A stretch of DNA of 64,000 nt, taken from NCBI RefSeq assembly GCF_004005945.1, contig NZ_SACS01000001.1, forward strand, positions 62,001 to 126,000, read 5' to 3'. Shown here piece after piece: positions 53,774 to 64,000 of this stretch (position 1 is the first letter of the stretch; each line of letters begins with the position of its first letter). A program made the translations under genes and the position numbers. Source of the DNA: Rheinheimera riviphila. GTDB taxonomy: Bacteria; Pseudomonadota; Gammaproteobacteria; Enterobacterales; Alteromonadaceae. Under the pieces are notes generated by a model. The model had not been told where the DNA came from, made no database searches, and saw nothing but the letters and a program-made list of their open reading frames with translations.

Positions 53774-56442
53774 GCCATCCCCTTATCTGTGATCTGCGAC
53801 ACTGGTTGCCTGCTGCTCAGATGCTGCTGCATCCGGCCTAAAATCAGCTGACATGCCATCAAATCGGTACTTCGGGCCGACATCTCAAGTTCAGCAGCCA
53901 GCTGAGTGATCTCCGGAAAGCCCATACTACCGGCACAACCTTTCAGGCTATGCGCTTCATATTGTAGTTTGGCGAGATCTGCAACTTGCTGATAATGTTG
54001 CAGTTCACTAATCAATGACGGCAATTTTTCGGCAAAGTCGCGTTTTAACGCAATAATGGTCGGATCTTGTTCTAATCGCAGGGCCAACTCTTCTTCCATC
54101 GAGCGTTCCTTGTGAGTGTACTGTTTGATCATGGCGTAAAAGTCCTTTTGCACTATGGGTTTCGCCAGCAAGTCCTGACAACCGGCTAACAAATATCGTT
54201 GATGATCTTCACGCATCACATTGGCAGTTAAGGCAATTATAGGCACATCAATACCTGCGTGCCGGATTAATAAGGTCGCTTCTTCCCCCCCCATTTCCGG
54301 CATCTGCATATCCATAAACACCAAATCAAATTCAGTGACCAGCAGTTGCTCAACCGCCTGATGACCATTGGCGACCATCACATAATCGACATTCATTTTA
54401 TTCAGCAATACCGACACCAACAGCTGATTATCGGTGTTGTCCTCTGCCACCAGAATTTTTAATTTACTGGTCTGGAAATTATCCGGCGCAGGCTGCACAG
54501 TCGCGGCCTGATGTTCATAAGAATCCACCAGACTTACATGTTGGTTTTCACAATTCATCATAATCTCAAAACAACTACCAATGCCTTTTACACTTTCAAC
54601 CCGGATATCGCCCTGCATTTGTTGCATCAGCTTTTTCGAAATGACCAATCCAAGCCCGGTTCCGCCAAAATTACGGGTCACCGTAGCATCGGCCTGCACA
54701 AAGGGCTGGAACAACTTATTCAGCTCGTCAACGGACATGCCAATGCCGGTATCTTTAATTTTGATGATCAGCTGCTCGTCGCCGGTCAGGTAACTGACAT
54801 GGATCACCACTTTGCCGCGCTGAGTAAACTTCAAGGCATTGCTGGTCAAATTTAACAACACCTGCCGAAACCGCAGTTCATCGGTCTGTAAAAATTGGGG
54901 CAGCGGATAATTCAGTTCCAGCACGCAATTCAGATGCTTCGCTTGCGCCTGACTGCTGGTTTGCTGGTAGATATCGTCAATCATCTGCAGGAAATTAAAC
55001 GACTGGCTGGATAGCTCCAGTTTTTCGGCTTCAATTTTTGACAGATCTAGAATGTCGTTGATTAAATTCAGTAAATGATCGCCACTACGCAGTACCCGTT
55101 GTAAATAATCCGCCAGTTTTTCACGTTCGGTTTCAATCAGCGCTTGTTCGCTAAAGCCAATAATTGCAGTCAGCGGTGTGCGGATTTCATGGCTCATATT
55201 CGCCAGAAACACACTTTTCAGCCGGTTTGCCTGCTCGGCGGTTTCCCGTGCCTGAATTAACTCCTGGTTCGCTGCCGCCAGATTGCTGTTGGCTTGTGCC
55301 AGATCCTGCGTTCGCTGCAATACCTTGTCTTCCAGTAATTGTTTATAAGCACGCTCCCGATCCCGGTACACCCGCAACTGGCGCACCATCACATTAAAAG
55401 CGGCAAACATATCGCCCAGTTCATCCTGCTTTTTGACCACCAGTAACGAGCTTAAATCACCACGGCCAACGGCGGTCTTTGCTTCGGTCAGTACTTTAAT
55501 CGGCTCAAAAATATAACGAACCAGCACCCAATAGCACAGCAGAGGCAAACCAAGCGCAAAGATTAAACTGCTGCCAAACAAGAATAACGGCAACAAATCC
55601 ATGCCTTCAAGTAACTCGGATTCATCGACGGCGCTCACCAGCATAAAATCACCGGGTAGTGCCGCAGCCAGCACCAGCATTGGTTTTCCTAGCAGCACCA
55701 CAGATTTCAACCGTTCGGCGGCCACCGTTTGCTGAATTTGCCGGAAATTGGTGGGTGCAAAGGCACTCCCTACCAAATTGGCTTTGTCAGCGTAAGCAAT
55801 ATTGCCGCTGCCGCTCACCACCAAGGTTTCATGGTGTTCCAGTAGCTTGTCCTGCACCACGGAGTCAAGCTCCCGCATATCGACAGTGGCGACCAGGTAA
55901 CCCCATAACCGGTTGATATCGGAACTATTTTTAGCCGGTTGATAAACCTTTTGTGCGACGATGACTTTCAGGTCATTTAAATCAGTTTCCCTGGAAATAA
56001 AAATTCCGCTGTCATCGACCATACTTTGCAACGACGAGAAATATTCACTCCGAAATTTGTTGACCGCAATATCGGGCAAAGCATTAGCCGGCGCTGATGC
56101 AACCAGCTCACCGTTCAGTTTCAGCAATTTAACTTGTTGCACATCATCGTGCTGCTGTTGGTATTGCAAGAGCAGTGGCTGTACGGCGATAGCTGCAGGT
56201 GCTGATTCAGCGACAAATTGCTGCAACGTCGTTTGTTTCGCCAGCGTGATTAATGCCTGCTGCTGATAATTAAAGAAGTGTTCGAGTTTTTGCTGGTGGT
56301 GACCAAGATGGCGGGCAACTTTGATATAAGCCTGGTGACTGAAAGTGCTACTGCTGTAGTAATAAGACAGGTAGCCGAACAAGACAGTGGGCAGCACTAA
56401 CAACGGAAACATATAAATAACCAGAGTTTCGCGTAGTCTCAT
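53770..56442 (-). CDS. Hybrid histidine kinase (Cache-HAMP-HK-REC-Hpt)
   Basis: An 890-residue membrane phosphorelay protein. Membrane helices at about 8-28 and 283-310 flank a periplasmic Cache-like sensor. HAMP (about 312-360) and a coiled coil lead to the kinase: H418 in [15 protein letters not shown]535 in [11 protein letters not shown]564 in KDTGIGM, GGTGLGL at 593. A receiver domain has D711 ([11 protein letters not shown]), and a C-terminal Hpt has H831 ([12 protein letters not shown]). The complete His-Asp-His chain implies transfer to a separate receiver or regulator not encoded next door. HIT and HDOD genes follow in the same operon. Confidence 0.94.
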   Translation of the reverse strand: MRLRETLVIYMFPLLVLPTVLFGYLSYYYSSSTFSHQAYIKVARHLGHHQQKLEHFFNYQQQALITLAKQTTLQQFVAESAPAAIAVQPLLLQYQQQHDDVQQVKLLKLNGELVASAPANALPDIAVNKFRSEYFSSLQSMVDDSGIFISRETDLNDLKVIVAQKVYQPAKNSSDINRLWGYLVATVDMRELDSVVQDKLLEHHETLVVSGSGNIAYADKANLVGSAFAPTNFRQIQQTVAAERLKSVVLLGKPMLVLAAALPGDFMLVSAVDESELLEGMDLLPLFLFGSSLIFALGLPLLCYWVLVRYIFEPIKVLTEAKTAVGRGDLSSLLVVKKQDELGDMFAAFNVMVRQLRVYRDRERAYKQLLEDKVLQRTQDLAQANSNLAAANQELIQARETAEQANRLKSVFLANMSHEIRTPLTAIIGFSEQALIETEREKLADYLQRVLRSGDHLLNLINDILDLSKIEAEKLELSSQSFNFLQMIDDIYQQTSSQAQAKHLNCVLELNYPLPQFLQTDELRFRQVLLNLTSNALKFTQRGKVVIHVSYLTGDEQLIIKIKDTGIGMSVDELNKLFQPFVQADATVTRNFGGTGLGLVISKKLMQQMQGDIRVESVKGIGSCFEIMMNCENQHVSLVDSYEHQAATVQPAPDNFQTSKLKILVAEDNTDNQLLVSVLLNKMNVDYVMVANGHQAVEQLLVTEFDLVFMDMQMPEMGGEEATLLIRHAGIDVPIIALTANVMREDHQRYLLAGCQDLLAKPIVQKDFYAMIKQYTHKERSMEEELALRLEQDPTIIALKRDFAEKLPSLISELQHYQQVADLAKLQYEAHSLKGCAGSMGFPEITQLAAELEMSARSTDLMACQLILGRMQQHLSSRQPVSQITDKGMA

Positions 56443-56554
56443 TCGTCTGTTGAACCCAAATCCGTCTGAATCATCATGCTATCCAGCATACCGAGCAAAG
56501 GCAGAGGTCACAACCTGTTTGGCGGCTAATATTCGCCGAGTTGGGTAAATAGTC

Positions 56555-56580
56555 GCTGCGACAGCGCTCGCTGTCGCAGC
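56555..56580 (-). terminator. Strong hairpin after the aminopeptidase gene
   Basis: GCTGCGACAGC (56555-56565) and GCTGTCGCAGC (56570-56580) form a perfect 11-bp stem with a 4-nt loop. It lies 102 bp after the minus-strand aminopeptidase stop. No clear T-run, so function as a terminator is uncertain. Confidence 0.5.
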
Positions 56581-56681
56581 AGATCAGCGCTTTTTAACCG
56601 AAGATCGGGTAAACAGCGCCCTAAACACCAACCAACGCTGGCCATCCTCACTTTTTCGGATGACCGGTTGAGACCTACAGG

Positions 56682-58238
56682 TCACGATGAAAGATAAGTC
56701 GCCACCAGCGCCGTCACCGGCGCGGCCGAAGGTTTACCATGTTGCCAGTCGCCGCCATCGACGCCACTACCGGCAATATCGATGTGCACATAAGGTAATG
56801 CTGATTTTGCAACAGCCGACGCCTGATCCAAACCCGCTGCGACCACCAGAAACGCCATCGGGAACTGATGACCGCGGGCAGTAACGGATGAAGGCGCATT
56901 GTTACAGCTCAGCACATCGTCGGCACAGCTGCGTGGTTTAATAAAACTGAAATCTTCGCGGCGACTCCGTGATACTTCGCTTGGATCACCCCAAATATCT
57001 CCCTGCCGCGCCAATGTCGCCGACAAGCCGAGTTGTAAAGCAGCACCATTTTCCACCAAAGCAGTGTAAGGACCCACAGCTCTGGCGGCGTGACCGGTTA
57101 AGGTTGCAACTGAAAACAAAGTGGGATTCACCGCATCCGCGGCATCCTGTTTCAGGTGAGACATCAAATCAGCCAGCACCAGACGTCCTTCGGCATCGGT
57201 ATTGCCAATCCGGACACGCACGCCAGCATGGCTTTTAATAATTTCATCAGGCACAAACGCATCGGATCCGATGCTGTTCCGAACGGCACCGATTTCGGCA
57301 ATGACTTTTAAACCGGCTGGTTTTAGCAAGGCGACAGTTTTTAAAAAGCCAGCAACGGCTGCTGCCCCGCCTTTGTCGCGGCTCATCCCGGCCATGCCGC
57401 CATTGATTTTGACATCGGCGCCGCCCGTATCGTACACCAAGCCTTTTCCAGCGAACAATAACGTTTGGGTGACTTCACCTTCCGGCACATATTCGAGGCG
57501 GATCACCGCCGGCTTGTGCCGTTCTACATGCAATGAACTACGGGCGACCGCCATCATTAATGGGTATTGCTGCTGCAAGGTGTCGACGTCTGTTTGTACC
57601 TGTACCGACACCGCGGAATCGGTAAAAGCCTCCACACAATAATCGGCAAAGCGTCGCGGGGTCATCCGTTCCGGTTCGGTGCCACATAAGTCACGTGCTA
57701 GTCGCTTGCCAGCTTCAATCGCCGTGAGCCTGATAGCAAGCTGTTCGTCAACGCCGACCAGACCAAGTTGTTGCACTGGTTCCACCACGGCTTCACCCAG
57801 CGCTTCACGACCTTCCAGCGGTTGCCATAATGCTTGTGCCATTGCCAGATACACGACTTCTGCCGCCTTGGAAAAAGCAGCGCCCTCTGCATGTTGCACC
57901 CATACCAAAGGCCTTACCGCGCCTGAATTTTTGGCCAGAACGATCGCTTGTTTTGCGATGTCGGCAAAACTACGCACGTCGTCATAGTCGCGCCCTAATG
58001 ACCCGACCGGTGCAACGATACAGCGATGACCCGGAACCAGTGTTGTGTGTAACAAAACCGCTTCTTTACCAACTCGCTGATCAATAGCAGCAATCTGATT
58101 GACCTGTTGTTGCAGGTTATTGTCAGGAATTTCGGTTACTTGCGTACAAATCAAAATAAGCGCATCAAATTGTGGATCGGTCAAAGCCGAACTCAGGTCT
58201 GATACTGTGATACAAAGAGGTAAGGCCATTGTTTTCAT
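56682..58238 (-). CDS. M17-family leucyl aminopeptidase
   Basis: A 518-residue dimetal aminopeptidase. The M17 residues are present: K and D in AGKGLVYDTGGADVK, D in MSRDKGGAAAV, and D, E, R in NTDAEGRLVLADLMSHL. It differs from PepA in text around the active site (SRDKGG where PepA has MKYDMCGA-like text), so it is a distant paralogue. The ATG at 58238 follows AAGGA; 58229 is also possible, and the longer frame to 58289 is unlikely. Monocistronic, divergent from an outer-membrane protein gene. Substrate preference cannot be read from sequence. Confidence 0.88.
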   Translation of the reverse strand: MKTMALPLCITVSDLSSALTDPQFDALILICTQVTEIPDNNLQQQVNQIAAIDQRVGKEAVLLHTTLVPGHRCIVAPVGSLGRDYDDVRSFADIAKQAIVLAKNSGAVRPLVWVQHAEGAAFSKAAEVVYLAMAQALWQPLEGREALGEAVVEPVQQLGLVGVDEQLAIRLTAIEAGKRLARDLCGTEPERMTPRRFADYCVEAFTDSAVSVQVQTDVDTLQQQYPLMMAVARSSLHVERHKPAVIRLEYVPEGEVTQTLLFAGKGLVYDTGGADVKINGGMAGMSRDKGGAAAVAGFLKTVALLKPAGLKVIAEIGAVRNSIGSDAFVPDEIIKSHAGVRVRIGNTDAEGRLVLADLMSHLKQDAADAVNPTLFSVATLTGHAARAVGPYTALVENGAALQLGLSATLARQGDIWGDPSEVSRSRREDFSFIKPRSCADDVLSCNNAPSSVTARGHQFPMAFLVVAAGLDQASAVAKSALPYVHIDIAGSGVDGGDWQHGKPSAAPVTALVATYLSS

Positions 58239-58498
58239 TATCCTTCTTTTGAGATTGGCAGCATTATCGGGCAGTAGCTTTGCCAGCACAAGCTAACCGG
58301 AATGAATGCAAAAATAGTCCGCTGTCAGCGGTGGGCTACAGCCAGCACACGGACATCAATCTACTTTTTGTGGTGGCAAAAAACCAATCAAACCATTCAT
58401 TTACCATTAAGTTGCATTTTAGCATCTTTAATTCCTATGTTAGGATCCGCCCTAAACGTACCAACAGCAAACCCATCTCTGAAAAAGGAATTTAGTTT

Positions 58499-59128
58499 AT
58501 GCAAAGACATACGTCAGCAGCCCTGTTACTACTTTGTGCTACAACAACCGGCAATGCCATGGCTGATATGTACCTGACAGTGGGTGGCTACTACAGTAAA
58601 GTTGAAAAACCTGTGGACCGCAGCGGGAATGGTGGTCAAATCGGCTTTGGCTATACACTGACCGAACAATGGAGCCTGGAGGTTGGGTATGACCAGTTGA
58701 TAGACCAATCGCCGAAATGGCCTCATTTTGGTGGCAACAACACTGTAGTATTCGAATCTGGCGTCAAAAATGCTGGTTTAGCACTGAGTGTATTGGGGAA
58801 AACCGCTTTAGATGATGACAGCACTTTGTTTTATCGGGTCGGCGCGATCAACAATAAATCTGAATCCTGGGTGTTTCATCATGGAAATAAAACATGCGCC
58901 GCCTCTGAATCACCAACACACACCAGTATTGTTAGCGTCAATCAAGTTATCGTTGGTACCATTGGGGGTTGTGCATCATCAAATACCAATATTGGTCTGC
59001 TTTATGGCTTAGGAGTAGATCATCAATTTAACCAACAATGGTTTAGCCGGTTCGAGGTCGTGGGACTCTCTGATCCAGATGCTGAATCGCTTTATGCCAT
59101 CAAGTTGGCTGTGGGTTATCGGTTTTAG
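58499..59128 (+). CDS. Outer-membrane beta-barrel protein, small (OmpA/AcfA-like fold)
   Basis: A 209-residue exported protein. The signal peptide ends around residue 22 (GNAMA); the mature part begins DMYLTVGGYYSKVEK and ends KLAVGYRF, with alternating aromatic strands, as in eight-stranded barrels. Two cysteines (KTCAASES and GGCASSN) lie in one long loop and may form a disulfide. No specific family was recognised. AAAGGA precedes the ATG. Confidence 0.75.
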   Translation: MQRHTSAALLLLCATTTGNAMADMYLTVGGYYSKVEKPVDRSGNGGQIGFGYTLTEQWSLEVGYDQLIDQSPKWPHFGGNNTVVFESGVKNAGLALSVLGKTALDDDSTLFYRVGAINNKSESWVFHHGNKTCAASESPTHTSIVSVNQVIVGTIGGCASSNTNIGLLYGLGVDHQFNQQWFSRFEVVGLSDPDAESLYAIKLAVGYRF

Positions 59129-59131
59129 TTG

Positions 59132-59168
59132 AAAAGGCGCATGTTGTCAGGGGCAGCATGCGCTTTTG
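59132..59168 (+). terminator. Terminator after the outer-membrane protein gene
   Basis: AAAAGGCGCATG pairs with CATGCGCTTTT (one bulged base) across a 13-nt loop, ending in a T-run. It faces the convergent nqrM gene and may serve both. Confidence 0.7.
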
Positions 59169-59176
59169 CGACATCT

Positions 59177-59389
59177 TCAAATAATTTTATTTTCCTGCCA
59201 CTCTTTTTCTTTACGCAGCCGCTCCTGACGTTTTTCGCAAGGATTGTCACAATCACAGGCTTTTTCGATCCCTAAGGCACCTAAACCGCCACAGCTACCG
59301 GCAATTGTTTTACGTTGCACCATATAACCGATGGCCATCGCAGCGAAAACTATCAGCATCAGAATAAATGTCAGTACAAAAATTTCCAT
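59177..59389 (-). CDS. nqrM: Na+-NQR maturation protein NqrM
   Basis: A 70-residue protein required to assemble the Na+-translocating NADH:quinone reductase, probably by delivering iron to the NqrD/NqrE cysteine site. It has one membrane helix (about 4-24) and the conserved cysteines CGG in AGSCGGLGALG and CDCDNPC. It lies downstream of nqrF on the same strand, its usual place. Confidence 0.95.
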   Translation of the reverse strand: MEIFVLTFILMLIVFAAMAIGYMVQRKTIAGSCGGLGALGIEKACDCDNPCEKRQERLRKEKEWQENKII

Positions 59390-59486
59390 CGTAACCTCAG
59401 TCAGAATCGCGGCATTGCTGGCCCGCAGTCAACACCTAGCTTCAAGTGCGCGCATTATAACAATCTTCTTGCGCGCTAAAAAGCAC

Positions 59487-59510
59487 AAAGCCAACCCGGA
59501 GGTTGGCTTT
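59487..59510 (-). terminator. Hairpin between nqrF and nqrM
   Basis: AAAGCCAACC (59487-59496) and GGTTGGCTTT (59501-59510) form a perfect 10-bp stem with a 4-nt loop. On the minus strand a T-rich stretch follows a few bases later. It may reduce nqrM expression relative to the operon. Confidence 0.7.
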
Positions 59511-59526
59511 GCTTGTAACTCAGTGA

Positions 59527-60759
59527 TTAACCACCGAAATCATCCAACAGGATGTTGTCATCTTCTACGCCTAAGTCTTTCAGCATATTGATGACCGCTT
59601 TGTTCATCATCGGTGGACCACACATGTAGAATTCACAATCTTCCGGAGCCTTGTGGTTCTTCAGGTAGTTTTCGAAAATGACGTTGTGGATAAAGCCGGT
59701 GTAGCCAGTCCAATTGTCTTCCGGTTGTGGATCAGACAATGCGACGTGCCACTTAAAGTTTTCGTTTTCCGCTTGCAGCATATCGAAATCTTCAACATAG
59801 AACATTTCACGCTTGGAACGGGCACCGTACCAGAAGGTGATTTTGCGCTGTGATTTTAACCGGCGCAGCTGGTCAAAAATGTGCGAACGCATTGGCGCCA
59901 TACCAGCACCACCACCGATAAAGACCATTTCGTTGTCGGAATCTTTGGCGAAGAACTCACCAAATGGACCCGAAATCGTTACTTTATCGCCAGCCTTCAG
60001 GCTCCAGATAAACGAAGACATTTTACCGCAAGGCAGCGTCAGGTTATTTGGCGGTGGTGTTGCGATCCGCACGTTTAACATGATGATACCTTCTTCTTCC
60101 GGATAGTTCGCCATCGAATAAGCACGGATGGTTTCTTCGTCGACTTTAGATTCTAAAGTGAAGAACTTGAAGCGTTCCCAGTCACCACGATATTCAGCAG
60201 GGATATCAAAATCTGCATATTTAATATGGTGTGCCGGGGCTTCGATCTGAATATAACCACCAGCGCGGAATGGCACTGATTCACCATCAGGAATTTGCAG
60301 CTTCAGCTCTTTAATGAAGGTTGCTTTGTTATCGTTAGAAATAACCGAACAAGCCCATTTTTTGATGCCGAAGATTTCAGCTTCAACTTCAATTTGCATA
60401 TCCGTTTTGACGCTGACCTGGCACGCCAGACGACAACCTTCGCGACGCTCGCCTTTGGTCAGATGACCAAATTCGACGGGCAGAACATCACCGCCACCTG
60501 AATGAACGTGCACACGACACTGGCCACAAGAGCCACCGCCACCGCAAGCAGACGATAAGAAAATACCTTTATCTGCCAACACGCTTAATAGTTTGCCACC
60601 AGCACCGGTTTTAATCGACTTCGTTGGATCACCATTGATACCAATGATAATTTCACCGGAAGATACCAGTTTCGCTTTAGCCGCCAAAATCATGACGACT
60701 AATGCAACAACCAGTAAGGTGAACATACCAACACCAAGATAAATCTCAGTATATTGCAT
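59527..60759 (-). CDS. nqrF: Na+-translocating NADH:quinone reductase subunit F
   Basis: A 410-residue NADH-oxidising subunit. One N-terminal membrane helix (about 5-25) precedes a [2Fe-2S] ferredoxin domain with [10 protein letters not shown] near 70-79 and a fourth cysteine near 111 (CRLACQV). The FAD site is RAYSMANYP near 210, and the NADH domain has [12 protein letters not shown] near 275. Electrons pass from NADH through FAD and the cluster into the complex. Last gene of nqrBCDEF in this window. Confidence 0.97.
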   Translation of the reverse strand: MQYTEIYLGVGMFTLLVVALVVMILAAKAKLVSSGEIIIGINGDPTKSIKTGAGGKLLSVLADKGIFLSSACGGGGSCGQCRVHVHSGGGDVLPVEFGHLTKGERREGCRLACQVSVKTDMQIEVEAEIFGIKKWACSVISNDNKATFIKELKLQIPDGESVPFRAGGYIQIEAPAHHIKYADFDIPAEYRGDWERFKFFTLESKVDEETIRAYSMANYPEEEGIIMLNVRIATPPPNNLTLPCGKMSSFIWSLKAGDKVTISGPFGEFFAKDSDNEMVFIGGGAGMAPMRSHIFDQLRRLKSQRKITFWYGARSKREMFYVEDFDMLQAENENFKWHVALSDPQPEDNWTGYTGFIHNVIFENYLKNHKAPEDCEFYMCGPPMMNKAVINMLKDLGVEDDNILLDDFGG

Positions 60760-60784
60760 TGTGTTTTCCTTCTACTGCTGATGA

Positions 60785-61393
60785 TTACAGGGACACGCCT
60801 GAGAAGGACAAGAAGCCCAGACTCATCAGACCAACCATGATAAAACGTGAGCCTAAACCGCGCAAAGCCACAGGCACGTCAGCATATTTCAGTTTTTCAC
60901 TGACAGCTGCCATCACTGTGATTGCCAGAGTCCAGCCAATACCACCACCTAAACCGAACACGGCACTTTCGGCCAGGGTGTAATCACGTTCAACCATAAA
61001 CGCCACACCGCCGAAAATTGCACAGTTCACTGTGATCAACGGTAAAAAGATACCTAAGGCGTTGTACAGCGAAGGCACGTATTTATCGAGGAACATTTCC
61101 AGGACCTGCACTAAACCAGCGATAACGCCGATGTAAGCGATAAACCCTAAGAAACTCAGGTCGGTATCCGGAAAGCCCAACCAATCCAAAGCACCAGGCG
61201 CCAAAAACTGCTTAAACACGATGTTGTTCAGCGGCACTGACAAAGCCAATACCACGGTTACCGCAACACCTAAACTGAAAGCAGTTTTGATTTGCTTGGA
61301 AATTGCAATAAAAGTACACATACCGAGGAAAAACGATAACGCTAAGTTATCGATAAACACGGCACGGACAAACAAACTTAAATAATGTTCCAT
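60785..61393 (-). CDS. nqrE: Na+-translocating NADH:quinone reductase subunit E
   Basis: A 202-residue membrane subunit with six predicted helices. Start at 61393 ([20 protein letters not shown]) with AGGAG seven bases upstream; the longer open frame overlaps nqrD and is not used. The conserved cysteines, FLGMCTF in the first helix and VNCAIFGG in the fourth, correspond to the intramembrane iron site shared with NqrD. Confidence 0.97.
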   Translation of the reverse strand: MEHYLSLFVRAVFIDNLALSFFLGMCTFIAISKQIKTAFSLGVAVTVVLALSVPLNNIVFKQFLAPGALDWLGFPDTDLSFLGFIAYIGVIAGLVQVLEMFLDKYVPSLYNALGIFLPLITVNCAIFGGVAFMVERDYTLAESAVFGLGGGIGWTLAITVMAAVSEKLKYADVPVALRGLGSRFIMVGLMSLGFLSFSGVSL

Positions 61394-61404
61394 GTCATGG
61401 CTCC

Positions 61405-62034
61405 TTAGTGCTTCTCTTGCTGTTCCGGACGCCAGGTCCGTAACAACCAAATCAATAAACCGATAATGAAGAATGCACTTGGTGGCATCAACAACAGACC
61501 GTTCGGCAGATACCAACCACCAGCACTCACCAGCGGCAGAATTTCTACGCCAAGCAGCGTGCCTGAACCCAGTAATTCACGGAATACGGCGACAATAACC
61601 AACAGCACGGTGTAACCCAAACCGTTACCGATACCATCCAGGAATGACATCAGGGGTGGGCTCTTCATCGCATAAGCTTCAGCACGTCCCATCACGATAC
61701 AGTTGGTAATAATCAGACCCACAAATACCGACAGCTCTTTTGCCACGTTATAGGCATAAGCTTTCAGGATTTGGTCAACGACAATAACCAATGACGCAAT
61801 GATGGTCATCTGCACAATAATCCGCACACTTGATGGAATGTGATTGCGAATCATCGAGATAAACATACTGGAGAACGCGGTAACCAAAGTCAGCGCCACC
61901 CCCATAACCAAGGCTTTATCCAGCTTGGTCGTTACAGCCAACGCCGAACAAATACCCAGAACTTGCAATGCAATCGGGTTGTTCGCGAATACAGGTCCGA
62001 AGACAAGGGCTTTCATTTCTTTTGCATTAGCCAT
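61405..62034 (-). CDS. nqrD: Na+-translocating NADH:quinone reductase subunit D
   Basis: A 209-residue membrane subunit, homologous to NqrE and inverted in topology relative to it. Conserved cysteine regions are [10 protein letters not shown] and ITNCIVMGR, the partner half of the intramembrane iron centre. It overlaps nqrC by 8 bp and precedes nqrE by 11 bp. Confidence 0.97.
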   Translation of the reverse strand: MANAKEMKALVFGPVFANNPIALQVLGICSALAVTTKLDKALVMGVALTLVTAFSSMFISMIRNHIPSSVRIIVQMTIIASLVIVVDQILKAYAYNVAKELSVFVGLIITNCIVMGRAEAYAMKSPPLMSFLDGIGNGLGYTVLLVIVAVFRELLGSGTLLGVEILPLVSAGGWYLPNGLLLMPPSAFFIIGLLIWLLRTWRPEQQEKH

Positions 62035-62815
62035 TGTTTAATGCTCCTTGACGAACTTTAGTCAGGAATGGCGCAAAGCCTTTTGCACCAGACCAGAATG
62101 CGAAGGTGTTTTGCACGCCGTTGCTGGTAATAGTTGCACCAGACAAACCATCGACCTGGTGGGCAGATGTCGCATCAGCATTACCAGGCTTCAGGATTTT
62201 AATTGCCGGATTGCCAGCATCATCCATCAGCTTTTTGCCAACAAACTGTGCCACCCATTTCGGGTTCTGAATTTCTGCACCTAAACCTGGCGTTTCACCA
62301 TGTTCATAGTAATTCAGACCTTTGATCGTATTGCCGTCTTTATCCAGCGCCAGAAAACCATGCATGGTTGACCACAAGCCATAACCGTGCACCGGTAACA
62401 CCAGCGAAGTGACGTTCTTTGAAGCAACACCTTCAGCATAGGCCAGATAAACCGGCGCAATTTTCGCTCTGGTTTTGATTTTCGCCTGGTCATCTTTCTC
62501 ATCAAGAGAAATACTGCCAGCCGGGTCTTTCATCATTTTGCGGTAATCGTAAGTCAATGGATCCTGGTCAACAAACTCACCAGTGTCTAAATCGACTAAA
62601 CGGATTTGCACATGTTTTTCAAACTGCGCTTTGACGTCAGCGCCGTCTAACATACCAACTGCAGCCAGAATATTTTTTTGTGCATCAAGCAGTTTGTTTT
62701 CGTTCTGCATTGGCCGTAAACCGACCGCTGCTGTGGATACAAAAATCGCACAGATCAGGCACAGACCAATAACGACAAAAAACGTTTTGCCGATACTTTC
62801 ATTATTACTAGACAT
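62027..62815 (-). CDS. nqrC: Na+-translocating NADH:quinone reductase subunit C
   Basis: A 262-residue subunit with one N-terminal helix (about 10-30) and a periplasmic FMN-binding domain. FMN is covalently attached to the threonine of SGATIT in [15 protein letters not shown] near 225. It overlaps nqrB by 8 bp. The covalent FMN is added by ApbE, whose gene is not in this window. Confidence 0.97.
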   Translation of the reverse strand: MSSNNESIGKTFFVVIGLCLICAIFVSTAAVGLRPMQNENKLLDAQKNILAAVGMLDGADVKAQFEKHVQIRLVDLDTGEFVDQDPLTYDYRKMMKDPAGSISLDEKDDQAKIKTRAKIAPVYLAYAEGVASKNVTSLVLPVHGYGLWSTMHGFLALDKDGNTIKGLNYYEHGETPGLGAEIQNPKWVAQFVGKKLMDDAGNPAIKILKPGNADATSAHQVDGLSGATITSNGVQNTFAFWSGAKGFAPFLTKVRQGALNNG

Positions 62816-64000
62816 TGCGTGCCAGCCTCCGCTTGATATTGCTTTGCGCTACCATAAAATCAAATAATGGCGCGAACAGATTAGCGAACAAGATCGCCAA
62901 CATCATCCCTTCAGGATATGCCGGGTTCACCACACGGATCATCACGACCATAAAACCAATCAGAATACCGTATGCCCACTTGCCACCGTCGGTGAAAGAA
63001 GCAGATACCGGATCTGTTGCCATAAAGAACAAACCAATGGCAAAACCGCCCAACACCACATGCCAATACCATGGCATCGCGAACATCGCATTGGTATCAG
63101 AGCCAATCAGATTAAACATGGTAGAAAACACAATAGTACCGATCAACACACCAGACACAATGCGCCATGAAGCGATCCGCAGATAAATCAGCGCTAAACC
63201 ACCAATCATCAGTGCGAGTGTTGAGGTTTCACCGATTGAACCTGGAATAAAGCCATAAAAAGCATCCCACCATTGCGGGTTGATAGACCAGTCAGACACT
63301 TCACCGTTGGCAGCTTTGGATAACCAGGTCGCACCGGCATAACCGTCAGCTACGGTCCACACTTTGTCACCGGAAATTTGTGCCGGATAAGCAAAGAACA
63401 AGAAGGCCCGACCGGCTAAGGCTGGGTTTAAGAAGTTACGACCTGTACCACCAAATACTTCTTTGGCGATGACGATACCAAAACTAATACCAAGTGCAGC
63501 TTGCCATAACGGAATTGTCGCCGGCAGGATCAGGGCAAATAAAATAGACGAAACGAAAAAGCCTTCGTTGATTTCATGTTTCCGGACCGATGCAAACAGT
63601 ACTTCCCAGAAACCACCAACCGCAAAAACCACGGCATAAATCGGCAGGAACCAACAAGCACCATAGAGCATTTTGCTGCCCCAACCGGATTCAGTCGTAA
63701 GCTCACCACCAAGCAGATGGAACAACGCCACTTGCCAGGTATCAGGTACTGTCACAGTTGCTGACAACACCTGTGCGGCCTGATGACCAATGTTAAACAT
63801 GCCAAAAAACATCGCAGGGAATAACATCAACCAGACAAAAATCATAATTCGTTTCAAGTCGATACTGTCACGAACATGCGTTGCTGACTTGGTCACTTTA
63901 CCTGGCGTGTATAAAATAGTGGCAACAGCTTCGTACAAAGCGTACCACTTTTCATGTTTGCCGCCTTTTTCAAATTGCGGCTCAATTTTTTCTAAATAAT
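62808..64000 (-). CDS. nqrB: Na+-translocating NADH:quinone reductase subunit B, C-terminal 397 codons
   Basis: Partial: the frame runs off the right edge, so about the first 10-15 codons are missing. The visible part opens [20 protein letters not shown], typical of NqrB just after its start. It is a polytopic membrane subunit with about ten helices. Covalent FMN attaches to the threonine in [10 protein letters not shown], and [20 protein letters not shown] is the conserved riboflavin/FMN-region text. The non-covalent riboflavin of the complex also sits in this subunit. nqrA is expected beyond the edge. Confidence 0.96.
   Translation of the reverse strand, partial: YLEKIEPQFEKGGKHEKWYALYEAVATILYTPGKVTKSATHVRDSIDLKRIMIFVWLMLFPAMFFGMFNIGHQAAQVLSATVTVPDTWQVALFHLLGGELTTESGWGSKMLYGACWFLPIYAVVFAVGGFWEVLFASVRKHEINEGFFVSSILFALILPATIPLWQAALGISFGIVIAKEVFGGTGRNFLNPALAGRAFLFFAYPAQISGDKVWTVADGYAGATWLSKAANGEVSDWSINPQWWDAFYGFIPGSIGETSTLALMIGGLALIYLRIASWRIVSGVLIGTIVFSTMFNLIGSDTNAMFAMPWYWHVVLGGFAIGLFFMATDPVSASFTDGGKWAYGILIGFMVVMIRVVNPAYPEGMMLAILFANLFAPLFDFMVAQSNIKRRLARNV

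Noticed and set aside
61394-61516. Longer nqrE start
   Set aside because: The added residues are nqrD sequence in another frame; the ATG at 61393 matches the family start.

Overview
The window reads as a chromosomal segment of an aerobic, motile gammaproteobacterium. Housekeeping gene order (fldB divergent from xerD-dsbC-recJ-prfB-lysS, trmN6 next to srmB, thrLABC, nqrBCDEF with nqrM) together with the lineage-restricted small families DUF3545 and DUF3718 points to the Alteromonadales/Chromatiaceae side, most likely a Rheinheimera- or Alishewanella-like organism. This placement is inference from gene content; no 16S gene is present. No rRNA, tRNA, prophage, CRISPR array or complete insertion sequence was seen. 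Coding density is high and both strands are used.

Layout. 0-1.4 kb: an ABC-2 exporter (permease running off the left edge, plus ATPase). 1.5-9.3 kb: a sigma-54 two-component system (NtrC-like regulator and histidine kinase) followed by an efflux operon (HlyD-like adaptor, MacB-type ATPase, duplicated FtsX permease). A well-formed -24/-12 promoter and two helically phased palindromes lie between regulator and operon. An ERIC repeat sits inside the operon and supplies the 3' end of a small membrane ORF. 9.4-14 kb: a metallo-beta-lactamase-fold lipoprotein, then a Fur-regulated Fiu/PiuA-type siderophore receptor with its PKHD hydroxylase. 14-17.8 kb: a porin, chemoreceptor and periplasmic binding-protein operon. 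18-27 kb: the lysS-prfB-recJ-dsbC-xerD/fldB block, with a multi-PAS histidine kinase inserted between recJ and prfB. 27.2-27.8 kb: a class I cyclic-di-GMP riboswitch upstream of a DUF3718 gene.

27.8-41.8 kb: YcaQ-like glycosylase, trmN6, srmB, a DUF5916 outer-membrane protein, gsk, yaaA, a REC-TPR regulator, tal, pgi, a DUF3545 gene and ung. A 233-bp MITE-like element follows ung. 42-47 kb: the threonine operon with a Thr/Ile leader peptide and attenuator, then a second ERIC copy. 47.3-51.4 kb: a tightly overlapping operon of CheY-like receiver, CheC-like phosphatase and diguanylate cyclase, divergent from a HAMP histidine kinase. 51.5-56.4 kb: rdgC, then a hybrid histidine kinase, HIT and HDOD operon. 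56.7-64 kb: an M17 aminopeptidase, an outer-membrane barrel, nqrM and the Na+-translocating NADH:quinone reductase operon, with nqrB cut by the right edge.

Signalling is the theme of the accessory content: five histidine kinases, four receiver proteins outside the hybrid kinase, a chemoreceptor, a CheC homologue, an HDOD protein, a diguanylate cyclase and a c-di-GMP riboswitch. The best candidates for something new are the riboswitch/DUF3718 unit, the receiver-CheC-diguanylate cyclase operon, and the sigma-54-controlled efflux locus.
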